DNA from: Treponema sp. UBA4873
Lineage (GTDB): Bacteria > Spirochaetota > Spirochaetia > Treponematales > Treponemataceae
Reading direction: 5' to 3'
DNA: 64,000 nt
Assembly: GCA_002399405.1 (NCBI GenBank)
Contig: DHDP01000001.1
Span: 2,001-66,000, forward strand
In this document: piece after piece, positions 44,007 to 53,049 of the stretch
How the letters are laid out: the number at the start of each line of letters is the position of its first letter
Numbering within the stretch: position 1 is the first letter of the stretch
Translations under genes and position numbers: made by a program
Notes under the pieces: generated by a model
What the model saw: only the letters and a program-made list of their open reading frames with translations
What the model was told of the DNA's origin: nothing
Database searches by the model: none

Positions 44007-44831
44007 ATGGTGAAATCAAAAAACGTCGTCACCGCCGTCGTTCTGATTATTATTGCCCTGCTGCAGATATTTCCGCTCGTATGGCTTTTTTCATATTCCA
44101 TTAAAACTTCCGGCGATGTTTTCGGCCCTGAACTTCTGTCGTTTACGGCTCATCCGCACTGGGAAAATTACCGGAAGGCGTTCGTCGACGGTAGAATCGG
44201 TTTGTACCTTTTCAATACGCTCAGCATTATTATTCCGTCGGTCATAATTTCAACGCTCGTTCCGTTCTGTATGGCGTATGCGTGCACGCGCATGGAATGG
44301 AAGCTTAAGAAAGCCGTGTGGTTCGTCATCGTTATCGGTCTTACTATTCCGATTCACACGACGCTTCTGCCGAACTTCATCTGGTTCAAATTCTTCGGAC
44401 TGATAGACAGCCGTATCGGATTAATAATCGCCTATTCCGCGTTCAGCATTTCGTTCAATGCGATTATTTTTTCGGGACTGCTCCAGTCCATCCCGAAGTC
44501 GATGGAGGAATCGGCTTTTCTCGACGGCGCCGGATACTTTACCGTTTTGTCGCAGATTATAGCGCCGATGACAGCCACCGGTTTTGCAACGACGGGCATA
44601 CAGACTTTTCTGAGCCATTGGAACGAATTCATCATGGCGAACACGTATATTTCGTCGGAAATAAAACGGACGCTTCCGTTTTCCATCATCAGGTTTCAGG
44701 GACAGTATTCGGCCGATTATGCGGCGCAGTTCGCGTGCATGCTGCTTGTGGCGTTACCGCCGCTCATCCTCTATTTTGTTTTCAACAAATGGATTCTTGC
44801 CGGCGTCGGAGCCGGCGCGGTAAAGGGATAA
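44007..44831 (+). CDS. Sugar ABC transporter permease, MalG type
   Basis: A 274-residue permease with about six membrane helices and the coupling loop EESAFLDGAGYFTVLSQII, a slightly diverged EAA motif. It starts one base after the preceding stop, with AGAGGAGAAG as ribosome site. It completes the membrane part of the YesM/YesN-linked sugar importer. Confidence 0.9.
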   Translation: MVKSKNVVTAVVLIIIALLQIFPLVWLFSYSIKTSGDVFGPELLSFTAHPHWENYRKAFVDGRIGLYLFNTLSIIIPSVIISTLVPFCMAYACTRMEWKLKKAVWFVIVIGLTIPIHTTLLPNFIWFKFFGLIDSRIGLIIAYSAFSISFNAIIFSGLLQSIPKSMEESAFLDGAGYFTVLSQIIAPMTATGFATTGIQTFLSHWNEFIMANTYISSEIKRTLPFSIIRFQGQYSADYAAQFACMLLVALPPLILYFVFNKWILAGVGAGAVKG

Positions 44832-44911
44832 TGCGCCTGACGGTAACGGCGGCGCAACCGGACATGGCGACGGAGCGCGGCCGTTCCGTGCGTGAAATTT
44901 TCGGGACGGTT

Positions 44912-45343
44912 CTATCTCTGAAAGCGGGATGCCATTTCGTTGATTCTGCTCTGCAGCATAAGAAGACGCTGCTTGAGCTGGCGGACCTGATCGAGACTTG
45001 ATACTATCTTCGACTCCATCCAGGCGTCGGCAAGAGCTCCGTCGAACACAAAGTCGGCGAACGTGGCGAAACCGCCCATCTGCATACGGTAATCAGTCGG
45101 GATGTCTATGTCCTTGAGTTCGCGCTGCAGGTCGCGGAGCAGATCGGAAATTTCATTCATAATGCCGCCGGCGGCACCGAGCTGCGAGTGTTTTATAAGA
45201 TCCACAATAAGTCCGCCGCCGAGAATATCGACGACGCCCCAGTTGCGCGCGCTCTTGAATTTTGCTTCCGCCCGGTCGACAAGCGGGAGCAGTTTGTTAA
45301 GAATAGTACGGACGTCGTTTATCTCTTTCAGGCTGGTTTCCAT
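44912..45343 (-). CDS. Conserved-looking small helical protein of unknown function
   Basis: A 143-residue cytoplasmic protein with no recognised domain. GGAGG precedes two adjacent ATG codons; 45343 has the better spacing. It is strongly helical: residues 1-35 and 100-140 look like coiled coil (LDQVRQLKQRLLMLQSRINE), with a glycine-rich middle (VDILGGGLIVDLIKHSQLGAAGG) that could be a short membrane-active or turn segment. It is convergent with the ABC operon and followed upstream on its own strand by a HAD gene. Function unknown. Confidence 0.6.
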   Translation of the reverse strand: METSLKEINDVRTILNKLLPLVDRAEAKFKSARNWGVVDILGGGLIVDLIKHSQLGAAGGIMNEISDLLRDLQRELKDIDIPTDYRMQMGGFATFADFVFDGALADAWMESKIVSSLDQVRQLKQRLLMLQSRINEMASRFQR

Positions 45344-45461
45344 CATTCCTCCGGTGGCAGGCGGTCTTAAGCAGCGTAATGCAGATACTACACTAATGAA
45401 CAATGCGGATAATTACAAGATTACGGGAGCAGTCATAATCACCGGATCAGTTCAGGTTTTA

Positions 45462-46238
45462 TCAGATGAATCCGAGTTTTTTGAGCGCACTGCTGATGCC
45501 GTCGCTGTGTATGTCGTCCGTGACGAATTCCGCCGCCTGCTTGACGGAATCGGGGCTGTTTCCCATCGCGATGCCGTGGCCGGCATGTGAAAGCATAGGC
45601 AGGTCGTTTTCGCTGTCGCCGAACGCATATGAACATGATTTATCCGCGTGCAGAAAATCGAGCAGGTACTGAATGCCGCTTGCCTTCGAGTACTGTTCCG
45701 GCACTATTTCCGACAGTCCTCCCCTCGGTATGACGGTGAAGCCTGCGGAAAGCTCCGCGTTGAACCCGGCGGCGTCGCTTGCCGCCGTATAGATGCATGT
45801 TGCTTTCTGCACGGTCATAGCAGCCGGATCGGACTGAACGGTACGGGCCGGATTCCGGTACTGGAGTATGTTCTTCCGCATTTCCTCATATTCAGGCAGG
45901 ACCGGGTCGAGGTACATGTATTCGGGACCTTCGAGAATCGGAAGCAGCCGGTATGCGCTGCAGCAGTCGACAATCCTCTGCGTTTTTTCGGGAGCGAGCA
46001 CGGCACAGAACAGTTCCCGGTTTTTGTATTCAATGTGCGTACCGCAGCCGTAGACGCCGCCGTCGAACGGTAGTCCGGCAAGTTCCGGCACATTGAGGAA
46101 GCCTTTTGTGCGGCCGGTGCAGATGAAGAGCATATGACCGGCATTATGGAGCATGCCGAGCGCTTCTTTTGTGCTTTCCGGGATGCGGCAGTTTTCGTCC
46201 CAGAGTGTCCCGTCGAGATCAAAGAAAAAAACAGACAT
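45462..46238 (-). CDS. Cof-type HAD-IIB phosphatase
   Basis: A 258-residue haloacid-dehalogenase hydrolase. Motif I is FFFDLDGTLWDEN near residues 4-16, motif II FICTGRT near 38-44, and motif IV FGDSENDLPML near 203-213, with the C2 cap between them. Enzymes of this type dephosphorylate sugar phosphates, flavin or pyridoxal phosphate. No specific substrate can be read from the sequence. Its neighbours are a small unknown protein and a signalling phosphatase on the same strand. Confidence 0.88.
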   Translation of the reverse strand: MSVFFFDLDGTLWDENCRIPESTKEALGMLHNAGHMLFICTGRTKGFLNVPELAGLPFDGGVYGCGTHIEYKNRELFCAVLAPEKTQRIVDCCSAYRLLPILEGPEYMYLDPVLPEYEEMRKNILQYRNPARTVQSDPAAMTVQKATCIYTAASDAAGFNAELSAGFTVIPRGGLSEIVPEQYSKASGIQYLLDFLHADKSCSYAFGDSENDLPMLSHAGHGIAMGNSPDSVKQAAEFVTDDIHSDGISSALKKLGFI

Positions 46239-46306
46239 GCACGCAGTATATCAGAGAAATGCGATATGTTGAACCTTCATCCGCCGGTTCGGCGGCACTG
46301 CCGGCA

Positions 46307-48421
46307 TCAGTTTTTCGCATGGATCTTTTCCGAACCGTTACCGCTGTATTTCATTACAATGACGGTTAGGTCGTCGCGCAGCGGAACCGCTTCGGTAAAC
46401 GCTTCGAATATGTCGAGCAGATACGCCAGCACTTCTTTCGCGCTACCCGGGGGCGTGCGCGCGAAAATCTCCTTAAGCCTGTCGACGCCGAGTTCGTCGC
46501 CGGCAAGGTTCCGGCTTTCTGTGAGACAGTCCGTGTACAGAAGCAGATACGTTTCGCCGGTAAGTTCCTGCGTGATTGTGCAGTAGTCGTCGGGAAGTCC
46601 TTCGATTCCGATAAACGAACCGCGGAAATTGCTGTTGCTCCCACCGAGTACGGAGATGCAGTCCTTCTTCGCCGGCGTCTTTACAAGCACGTCGGTGTGG
46701 CCTGCGTTGACGTATTCGATTTTGTTTTCCGTTATCCGCAGGAATATTCCGGTAAGATAATTCTCCACCATGCCTTTTTCTTTTGTAAGTTCTGCGTTGA
46801 ACTGCCTGAGCATTTTTTCCAGCGGCTTTGCACCGTATGAAGTGAAAACCTGTTCGGCAAGATACTTCGAAAGAATGCCGACAAGTCCCGACGCGACTCC
46901 GTGTCCCGACACGTCGAACAGCGACGTTCCTGCAAGCTCTCCGTCTCCGTTGTAATAAAAATCGTATACGTCGCCCGATACGGAAGACATCGGTTTGAAC
47001 AGAAACGCGCAGTCCCAGCTGGCGGTATGCGGTGCCTTCGAAGAGTAGAAACTTTTTTGAACGAGCTCCGCCATGCGTATGTCGCGGTCGTGTATAGTCT
47101 GCTGTTCCTGAAGCATGCGGTTTTTTCTGCTTATTTCCTGCGTTCGTGTCGCGACCTCGACGTTTACAATGCTGTCGAGCAGCGCTTTAATCGTGACAAT
47201 ACCTATATATGAGTCGTTCTTTCCTACGATGACAGGGTCATACAGTTTTTCTTCGGTACGCGCCATTGCCCGGGAGGCGGCTTCTTCCACCGGAGCGTCT
47301 CCGTCGATAATAAGAAAGTCTGTAATCATCAGTTCTCTGATAAGTTTATGCGAATGGAGACTGTATCCGTACTGACTGCCGAACAAATCGAGCAGTACGG
47401 TGCGGGGCATTGTGCCGAGGACTTTCTTTTTCGCGTCGACGACTGTGACAAGCGCACAGTCGGGATGAAGCTGAAACAAGTGGAGCACGTCGATTGCCGG
47501 AGTGTCGGGGAACTGCGTGATTCCCTGAGCCGCAAGCGCAGAGACAGCGTGTCCGCCTTCCGCATTTACCGTCCGGCTTTCCGGCTGTTTTTTGATTTCG
47601 TCAGGATTTTTTTTCTTTTTTTCATGCGTTGCGGCTGTATCCGCGAGTACCTGTTTGTTGTGCCGGAACGACATGATGCGCACGTACGATTCGCTCGTCG
47701 TTTTTGTGAACGTGCGCGCCGGGTATGCAAGAAAAAATCCCTGCCCGTACATAACGCCGAGAGACAGCAGTTCATCAAGCTCTGCCGCCGTTTCTATTCC
47801 TTCGGCAACGAGACCTGCGCCCGAGCTTGAGCAGAATGTTACGAGACTCTTCACCATCGCCTGCCGTACCTGGTCTTTTTCAATTCCCCTGATAATCCCC
47901 ATGTCGATCTTAATAAAATCTGGATTGAGTGCGCAGACGCGTTGAAGGCCGGAATACGCGGAACCGACGTCGTCGACTGCGATACGGTATCCCTGCTGCC
48001 GGTAATAATCAGCCGCATCTTTTAAAGACGGCGTTTTATCAGTTGTATTTTCCGAATGTTCGGTAATTTCCAGCACGAGTTCGGCCGGGTCGATGCCGTA
48101 TTTTGCGAGCTGCCGGCGGGTAAACCCTTCCTGGAAATCGTGTTCGTACATGCTTTCGGGACTGATGTTCAGGAAGAGCCGCCGTTTCAATCCCATAGCG
48201 CGCGCGGTTTTGATTGCCGTTTTTCTGCAGAGTTTGTCGAGTTCCCACAACCGTCCGTTTTTTTCCGCGGCGGAAAACAGCTGCGTTATAGGACCTGAAA
48301 ATACGTCAGGCTCCGTACGTGCGAGCGCTTCATATCCGAATACCTCACCCGTTTCCAGGGATACGACCGGTTGGAATACCGGATACAGATTTTTTTTCGA
48401 GATGACCGCATCTAAATCCAT
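46307..48421 (-). CDS. EAL - CBS pair - PP2C phosphatase fusion
   Basis: A 704-residue cytoplasmic signalling protein. Residues 1 to about 245 form an EAL domain with E31 in YEALAR, LFLNISPES, LVLEITEHS, VDDVGSAYSG, FIKIDMGII and AEGIE; the catalytic residues are kept although the usual DDFGTG loop is changed. A charged linker follows, then two CBS motifs (about 275-425), a short coiled coil, and a SpoIIE/RsbU-like PP2C phosphatase with SGDVYDFYY, FDVSGHGVASGL, NAGH and LRDDLTVIVMK. This couples c-di-GMP binding or hydrolysis, nucleotide sensing and serine phosphatase output in one chain. A target anti-anti-sigma protein is not encoded here. Confidence 0.9.
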   Translation of the reverse strand: MDLDAVISKKNLYPVFQPVVSLETGEVFGYEALARTEPDVFSGPITQLFSAAEKNGRLWELDKLCRKTAIKTARAMGLKRRLFLNISPESMYEHDFQEGFTRRQLAKYGIDPAELVLEITEHSENTTDKTPSLKDAADYYRQQGYRIAVDDVGSAYSGLQRVCALNPDFIKIDMGIIRGIEKDQVRQAMVKSLVTFCSSSGAGLVAEGIETAAELDELLSLGVMYGQGFFLAYPARTFTKTTSESYVRIMSFRHNKQVLADTAATHEKKKKNPDEIKKQPESRTVNAEGGHAVSALAAQGITQFPDTPAIDVLHLFQLHPDCALVTVVDAKKKVLGTMPRTVLLDLFGSQYGYSLHSHKLIRELMITDFLIIDGDAPVEEAASRAMARTEEKLYDPVIVGKNDSYIGIVTIKALLDSIVNVEVATRTQEISRKNRMLQEQQTIHDRDIRMAELVQKSFYSSKAPHTASWDCAFLFKPMSSVSGDVYDFYYNGDGELAGTSLFDVSGHGVASGLVGILSKYLAEQVFTSYGAKPLEKMLRQFNAELTKEKGMVENYLTGIFLRITENKIEYVNAGHTDVLVKTPAKKDCISVLGGSNSNFRGSFIGIEGLPDDYCTITQELTGETYLLLYTDCLTESRNLAGDELGVDRLKEIFARTPPGSAKEVLAYLLDIFEAFTEAVPLRDDLTVIVMKYSGNGSEKIHAKN

Positions 48422-48482
48422 AGCGCGAGTATGGCAGTACCGCGTAAAGATTCTGTTTTAATTCTGTTAAAAAATAATTTTA

Positions 48483-49175
48483 TCAGTTCTGCCTTGCTTC
48501 GCGCAGATAATTGTATACGGTGAATTTCGAAACACCGAGTTCGACCGCGACAATGTCGACTGCGCCTTTGATTTCGAATATTCCGAGGTCCTGCAGTTTT
48601 TGTACGATTTTTCTGCTTTTTTCGATGGGAGAAATACCCGTAAGCGGATTCACTTTTTTCTGAACTCCGAGAAAAGCGGATCGGACGAGATCTCCCACCG
48701 TGTTTGAATAATTCTCGCTCACCGCGTCTTCCGCCGGCGGATTGTCCGGAGAAAGCAGATTCTTCATAAACTGATTGACTGGCGCGCTGATATCGAGATT
48801 GATGCACAGGAAGCCTATAAGTTCCTTGCTCTCGTTCCTGATGAGAATCGTCACGGACCGGAGCTGTCTGCCGGAAGCTGTTTTGGAAAAGTACGGACCG
48901 ATGACGTCTTCTTTGTCGTATTTCGACTTTTCGATTAATTCCAGCGCAAGGTCGGTAAGCGGAGAACCTATCTGCCTGCCGGTAATATCACTGTTGTTAA
49001 TATAAATGAGGGATTTGAGCGGATTTTCAAGCGATTGAATTGTCGTTTCGCAGCTGTTTCCGAAAATTTTACCGATGCCTTCGGCCACTCCGATGTACGA
49101 ATGCAGTATTTCCCGGTCGTGTTCGGTGAATTTTCTGGAAAAAAGGTCTTTCTTCTGGACACTCTTCATCATCAT
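48483..49175 (-). CDS. YheO/DauR-like PAS and HTH regulator
   Basis: A 230-residue regulator. A PAS-like domain (about 20-135) contains YIGVAEGIGKIFGNSCETTI, and the C-terminal helix-turn-helix contains VDIVAVELGVSKFTVYNYL near residues 208-226, the YheO/DauR layout. Several ATG codons lie together at 49175, 49172 and 49169; none has a clear ribosome site. It is divergent from the permease/C-S lyase/RidA operon and is the natural candidate for its regulator. Relatives respond to amino acids. Confidence 0.82.
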   Translation of the reverse strand: MMMKSVQKKDLFSRKFTEHDREILHSYIGVAEGIGKIFGNSCETTIQSLENPLKSLIYINNSDITGRQIGSPLTDLALELIEKSKYDKEDVIGPYFSKTASGRQLRSVTILIRNESKELIGFLCINLDISAPVNQFMKNLLSPDNPPAEDAVSENYSNTVGDLVRSAFLGVQKKVNPLTGISPIEKSRKIVQKLQDLGIFEIKGAVDIVAVELGVSKFTVYNYLREARQN

Positions 49176-49255
49176 GATTATGAACCATAGATTAAAAAAG
49201 TCAATATAAAACATAAAATAATTGATTAAAAGTTACAAAAAAATTGTAAATTTTG

Positions 49256-49285
49256 TTGACAAATTTTAAATTACACGTGTAGAAT
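49256..49285 (+). promoter_or_regulatory. Promoter of the amino-acid permease operon
   Basis: A consensus TTGACA at 49256-49261 and TAGAAT at 49280-49285 are 18 bp apart. Transcription would start near 49292, leaving a leader of about 125 bases before the permease gene. Confidence 0.75.
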
Positions 49286-49291
49286 ATCCGC

Positions 49292-49418
49292 GAGCTCACA
49301 AAAAAAAGTTTTAGAAACAATGACGTTCCTTCAACTGACTGATAGTACAAACGGTTAGAGAGTCGGAAACAATGGCGTTCCCTTGCAAGCAGCAACTACT
49401 TATGGAGGTAGGTTGGCT
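49292..49418 (+). promoter_or_regulatory. Leader with two matching small hairpins
   Basis: GAAACAATGACGTTCC at 49314-49329 recurs as GAAACAATGGCGTTCC at 49366-49381, 52 bases apart. In RNA each copy can fold as a short hairpin, GAA(A)C with GUUC, presenting the loop AAUGRC. Between them AACTG (49333) and CGGTT (49352) can also pair. The ribosome site GGAGGTAGG follows. It may be a regulatory RNA with paired loops, or a two-site operator for the YheO-like regulator. Confidence 0.4.
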
Positions 49419-50792
49419 ATGGAAGAACAAGGAAAAAAGCTCAATATGTTCAACATATTCGGGCTGGGCCTGGGAGGAGCTATCGGCTCCGGTATTTTCG
49501 TACTTCTCGGATACGGCATTGCGTACACGGGACGGTCAATCATGCTTGTCTGTATAGGCGGATGTCTCTTTATGCTTCTTGCCTATATGTACAACGTTAT
49601 CATGAGCGCAATGTTCGTATTTAAAGGCGGCGATTACAGTCAGAAATCGCTGCTGTTCAGCCCGCTTATGACGGGATTCTCTGCAGCGGTGACGCTGGTA
49701 AACAGCATGGCCATGTCGAGCTATGCGCTTGCCGTAGTGGGATATATAGCTTCAATTGCGCCGGCTGTACAGCCGTACACGAAAATAGCTGCCATCCTTA
49801 TCATGACCCTGTTTTTTGCAAGCAGCATAAAGGGGTCCCGTTTTATAACGCTGATTGAAAATGCCATGACAGTCATCCTTATTGCCGCGATAGCTTTGTT
49901 CGTGCTCTTCGGACTGCCGCGGATTCAGCCGGGATATTTTTCGAACAGCGACGGAGGATTCTTTAAAGGGGGCGTGCCGGGATTTTTCAGCGCCATAGCG
50001 ATTATGGGATGGGCCTGTCAGGGTACGACGATGGCGCCAGTTTCTCTTGTTGCGGTTACGGAAAAACCGAAGAAAACCGTTCCTGTCGGAATCCTCTGGG
50101 TTACGCTGGCGCTCGCGGTTATTTACGGTGCCATGAGCATCGTTGCTGCCGGAGTCCTTCCGTATGACAAAGTTGCCGGCGCGAATCTGAGTGTAACTGC
50201 TCAGGCTATTTTCCCCGGGAGCATGTACGTCGTTTTTGTTCTCGGCGGCGGAGTTTGTGCAATCGCGACGAGCCTCCTCGGCGGAATTGCAATGCTGCGC
50301 TACCCGCTTATGAAAATAGCGGAAGACGGATGGCTTCCCGCAGTTTTCAAAAAGGAAACGAAAGGCGGATATCCGTGGGTCATACAGCTTACGTTCTATC
50401 TTCTGAGCGTGCTGCCGATCGTACTCGGCTTCAGTCTTGATTCGCTGATTTCCCTCGTGATGATTCCGTGCATGCTTATGAACCTGTATCTGAACATTGC
50501 CTGCATTACGCTGCCGAAGCGGTACCCGGAGCAGTGGCGGAAGTGTGCGCTGCGTATGCCGATTCCGTTGTACAACGTCGTCTGCGTGCTTTCCGCGCTC
50601 TGTGCGGGCGTAGTCGCATTCAATCTGTTTAAGGACCTGAAACCTAAAGACATGATTGCCTCGCTGATTATTATCGCTGTGTGCGCATGTCTGTCCGCGC
50701 TCCGTCTTAAAACGGGCGCGGTGAAAAAAGAAGACCTCAAAGCGAACAGGGAGACAATCGTTGCGCAGGCACTTGCCGACGAAGAGCTCTGA
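49419..50792 (+). CDS. APC-family amino-acid permease
   Basis: A 457-residue transporter with about twelve membrane helices. The first helix holds GLGLGGAIGSGIFVLLGYG, the signature of the amino acid-polyamine-organocation superfamily, and GWACQGTTMAPVSLVAVTEK is near residue 200. ATG 49419 follows GGAGGTAGG. The downstream genes (C-S lyase, RidA) suggest the substrate is an amino acid that undergoes beta-elimination, such as cystine, cystathionine or cysteine. This is inference. Confidence 0.9.
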   Translation: MEEQGKKLNMFNIFGLGLGGAIGSGIFVLLGYGIAYTGRSIMLVCIGGCLFMLLAYMYNVIMSAMFVFKGGDYSQKSLLFSPLMTGFSAAVTLVNSMAMSSYALAVVGYIASIAPAVQPYTKIAAILIMTLFFASSIKGSRFITLIENAMTVILIAAIALFVLFGLPRIQPGYFSNSDGGFFKGGVPGFFSAIAIMGWACQGTTMAPVSLVAVTEKPKKTVPVGILWVTLALAVIYGAMSIVAAGVLPYDKVAGANLSVTAQAIFPGSMYVVFVLGGGVCAIATSLLGGIAMLRYPLMKIAEDGWLPAVFKKETKGGYPWVIQLTFYLLSVLPIVLGFSLDSLISLVMIPCMLMNLYLNIACITLPKRYPEQWRKCALRMPIPLYNVVCVLSALCAGVVAFNLFKDLKPKDMIASLIIIAVCACLSALRLKTGAVKKEDLKANRETIVAQALADEEL

Positions 50793-50844
50793 GTCGGCGG
50801 AGTGATTTTATCGGATATTTTACAAGCGTGAAGGAGCATCTGTT

Positions 50845-52056
50845 ATGAAATATGATTTTACTTCGATTATGGACCGCCGCGGTACGGACGCCATAGCTGT
50901 CGACGGACTCGGTACCATTCCCGGATTTGCACCGGAACCGCCTGAAAAAGGATTCGATATTATTCCCATGTGGGTTGCCGACATGAACTTTCCCACGGTT
51001 CCGACGATAACCGAGGCGATAATCGAACGCGCGAAGCATCCTGCATTCGGTTATTTTGCGCCGAAAGAAGCGTATTACGATTCCATAATCAGGTGGCAGG
51101 AGAAGCGCCACGGCGTCGCGGGACTGACGAAAGAGTGCATCGGATACGAGAACGGCGTTCTCGGCGGCGTTGTTTCCACTATGTGCGCGTTTTCCGCACC
51201 GGGCGATCCTGTACTCCTTCATTCTCCGACGTACATCGGATTTACCGGCTGCATTGAAAATAACGGCCGGAAGATAATTCTGAGCCCGCTGAAAAAAGAT
51301 GCAAAAGGCGTATGGCGCATGGACTACGAGGATATGGACGCGAAGATAAAAGCGAACAAAATTCATGTGGCGGTTTTCTGCAATCCGCATAATCCGTGCG
51401 GTCGCGTATGGGAACGGTGGGAAATAGAAAAGGCGATGGAAATCTATAAGGCGAACGACTGCATCGTCATATCGGATGAAATCTGGTCGGATATTATCCT
51501 GAACGGACATACGCATATTCCGGTCCAGTCGGTGAGCGAAGACGCGAGAAACAGAACGGCGGCGTTTTATGCTCCGAGCAAGACGTTCAATCTTGCGGGG
51601 CTTATCGGTTCTTACCATATTGTATATAATAATTATCTCCGCGACCGTATAACTGCGCAGAGCAGCAAGCCGCATTACAACGACATGAACGTTCTGAGCA
51701 TGCATGCGCTCATCGGGGCGTATAAACCGGAAGGGTACGAATGGGTCGATGAACTCTGCGGAGTTTTGAGCGGAAACGTCGATTATGCCTGCGGCTATAT
51801 TGCCTCGCACTTTGAGGGCGTTGAAGTTTCAAAACCGGAGGGAACGTATATGCTTTTCCTCGACTGTACGAAGTGGTGCGAAAAACACGGTAAAACAATC
51901 GACGAGCTTGAAAAAGCAGGCTGCAGAGTCGGCGTCGCATGGCAGGACGGACGTATGTTCCACGGTCCGTGCGCAATCCGGTTGAATCTTGCCCTGCCGC
52001 TCAGCAGAGTGCAGGAAGCAATGGCCCGGCTCGACAAGTACGTGTTTAATGCATAG
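50845..52056 (+). CDS. PatB/MalY-type C-S beta-lyase
   Basis: A 403-residue PLP enzyme of fold type I. It has the group's start, PMWVADMNFPT, then VLLHSPTYIGF, FCNPHNPCGRVW, ISDEIWSDI and the PLP lysine K246 in APSKTFNLAGL. MalY/PatB proteins cleave cystathionine or cysteine conjugates to a thiol, ammonia and pyruvate via 2-aminoacrylate. GTGAAGGAG precedes the ATG. It follows the permease and precedes a peroxiredoxin-like gene by 11 bases. Confidence 0.9.
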   Translation: MKYDFTSIMDRRGTDAIAVDGLGTIPGFAPEPPEKGFDIIPMWVADMNFPTVPTITEAIIERAKHPAFGYFAPKEAYYDSIIRWQEKRHGVAGLTKECIGYENGVLGGVVSTMCAFSAPGDPVLLHSPTYIGFTGCIENNGRKIILSPLKKDAKGVWRMDYEDMDAKIKANKIHVAVFCNPHNPCGRVWERWEIEKAMEIYKANDCIVISDEIWSDIILNGHTHIPVQSVSEDARNRTAAFYAPSKTFNLAGLIGSYHIVYNNYLRDRITAQSSKPHYNDMNVLSMHALIGAYKPEGYEWVDELCGVLSGNVDYACGYIASHFEGVEVSKPEGTYMLFLDCTKWCEKHGKTIDELEKAGCRVGVAWQDGRMFHGPCAIRLNLALPLSRVQEAMARLDKYVFNA

Positions 52057-52067
52057 GAGGTGTACGT

Positions 52068-52610
52068 ATGGCAAAAATTAAAGTCGGCGACAAATTTCCC
52101 GATTTCCGGTTCTCCACTCCGTTCCGGACGGACTTGAAACTCAGCGGAGCGGCTGAAGGAAAGCGGATAATCCTCGTTTTTCTCCGGTATTACGGCTGTA
52201 CGCTCTGCCAGTACGACATGGCGCAGTATGCCCGGAATTACGACCGCATTGTGCAGGCGGGCGGGAAACTGCTCGTCGTTCTGCAGAGTGATCCGGAACA
52301 GCTCAGAAAGGAACTCGGCAGCGAAACGGCTTTTCCGTTCGAGATTGTATGCGATCCCGACAGAGCGCTGTACCGGCAGTTTGAGATTCAACCGGCATCC
52401 GAAAAGCTTAAAATGATCGGACCGAAAACAATTGGTAAAATTACGCGCGCTCAGGCAGCGGGATTCAAGCACGGACGGTATGAAGGCGAAGAACTCCAGC
52501 TTCCGGCTGCTTTTATCCTGAATTCCGATTTGTCGGTCGCGTATGCGCAGTATGCTAAGACCATTGACGACGTACCGGATGCGGACCAGCTGTCTGCGCT
52601 GCTGAAATAA
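52068..52610 (+). CDS. Peroxiredoxin/AhpC-like redox protein
   Basis: A 180-residue thioredoxin-fold protein of the AhpC/TSA-Prx-like group. The active-site segment is RYYGCTLCQYD with C44 and C47, a CxxC instead of the single-Cys T-x-x-C of classic peroxiredoxins, so a disulfide-reductase or peroxidase role is possible. It starts 11 bases after the lyase, with AGGAGG at the start. In this operon it may handle thiols or peroxides produced by cysteine breakdown. Confidence 0.82.
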   Translation: MAKIKVGDKFPDFRFSTPFRTDLKLSGAAEGKRIILVFLRYYGCTLCQYDMAQYARNYDRIVQAGGKLLVVLQSDPEQLRKELGSETAFPFEIVCDPDRALYRQFEIQPASEKLKMIGPKTIGKITRAQAAGFKHGRYEGEELQLPAAFILNSDLSVAYAQYAKTIDDVPDADQLSALLK

Positions 52611-52651
52611 AATATACGTTTGTAAAAATATAAAGATAAGGATGGACAACT

Positions 52652-53032
52652 ATGTCAAAACACACCGTTTACACATCGAATGCTCCGGCTGCAATAGGCC
52701 CGTATTCTCAGGCGATCCGTGCAGGAGATACCGTTTACGTATCCGGCCAGCTTCCCGTTAATCCCGCTACGGGAGAGTTTGCAGGCGACGATATTTCAGC
52801 GCAGACGCGGCAGTCTCTGGAAAACATACGTGCCGTTCTTGCCGCGGCAGGAATAAGTATGTCAGGCGTTGTGAAAACGACTGTTTTTCTTAAGGATATG
52901 GCTGATTTTGCAGCTATGAATAAAGTATATGCGGAATACTTTCCCGATGACTGTCCGGCACGTTCCGCCGTTCAGGTAGCATGTCTGCCGAAAGACGCAC
53001 GCATAGAAATAGAAGCCGTCGCCGTTTTTTAA
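52652..53032 (+). CDS. ridA: RidA family enamine/imine deaminase
   Basis: A 126-residue RidA (YjgF/YER057c) protein, normal length. Key residues are visible: SGQLPVNPATGE, G and R in CPARSAVQVACLP with R104, and E121 near the C-terminus. RidA hydrolyses 2-aminoacrylate and related reactive enamines, the intermediate released by PLP beta-lyases such as the gene two places upstream. Ribosome site AAGGATGG precedes the ATG. Confidence 0.93.
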   Translation: MSKHTVYTSNAPAAIGPYSQAIRAGDTVYVSGQLPVNPATGEFAGDDISAQTRQSLENIRAVLAAAGISMSGVVKTTVFLKDMADFAAMNKVYAEYFPDDCPARSAVQVACLPKDARIEIEAVAVF

Positions 53033-53049
53033 AACTTCCGTTTAACATA

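Noticed and set aside
49314..49381. Possible guanidine-II (mini-ykkC) riboswitch
   Set aside because: That class has ACGR tetraloops; the loops here are AAUGRC and the stems do not match.
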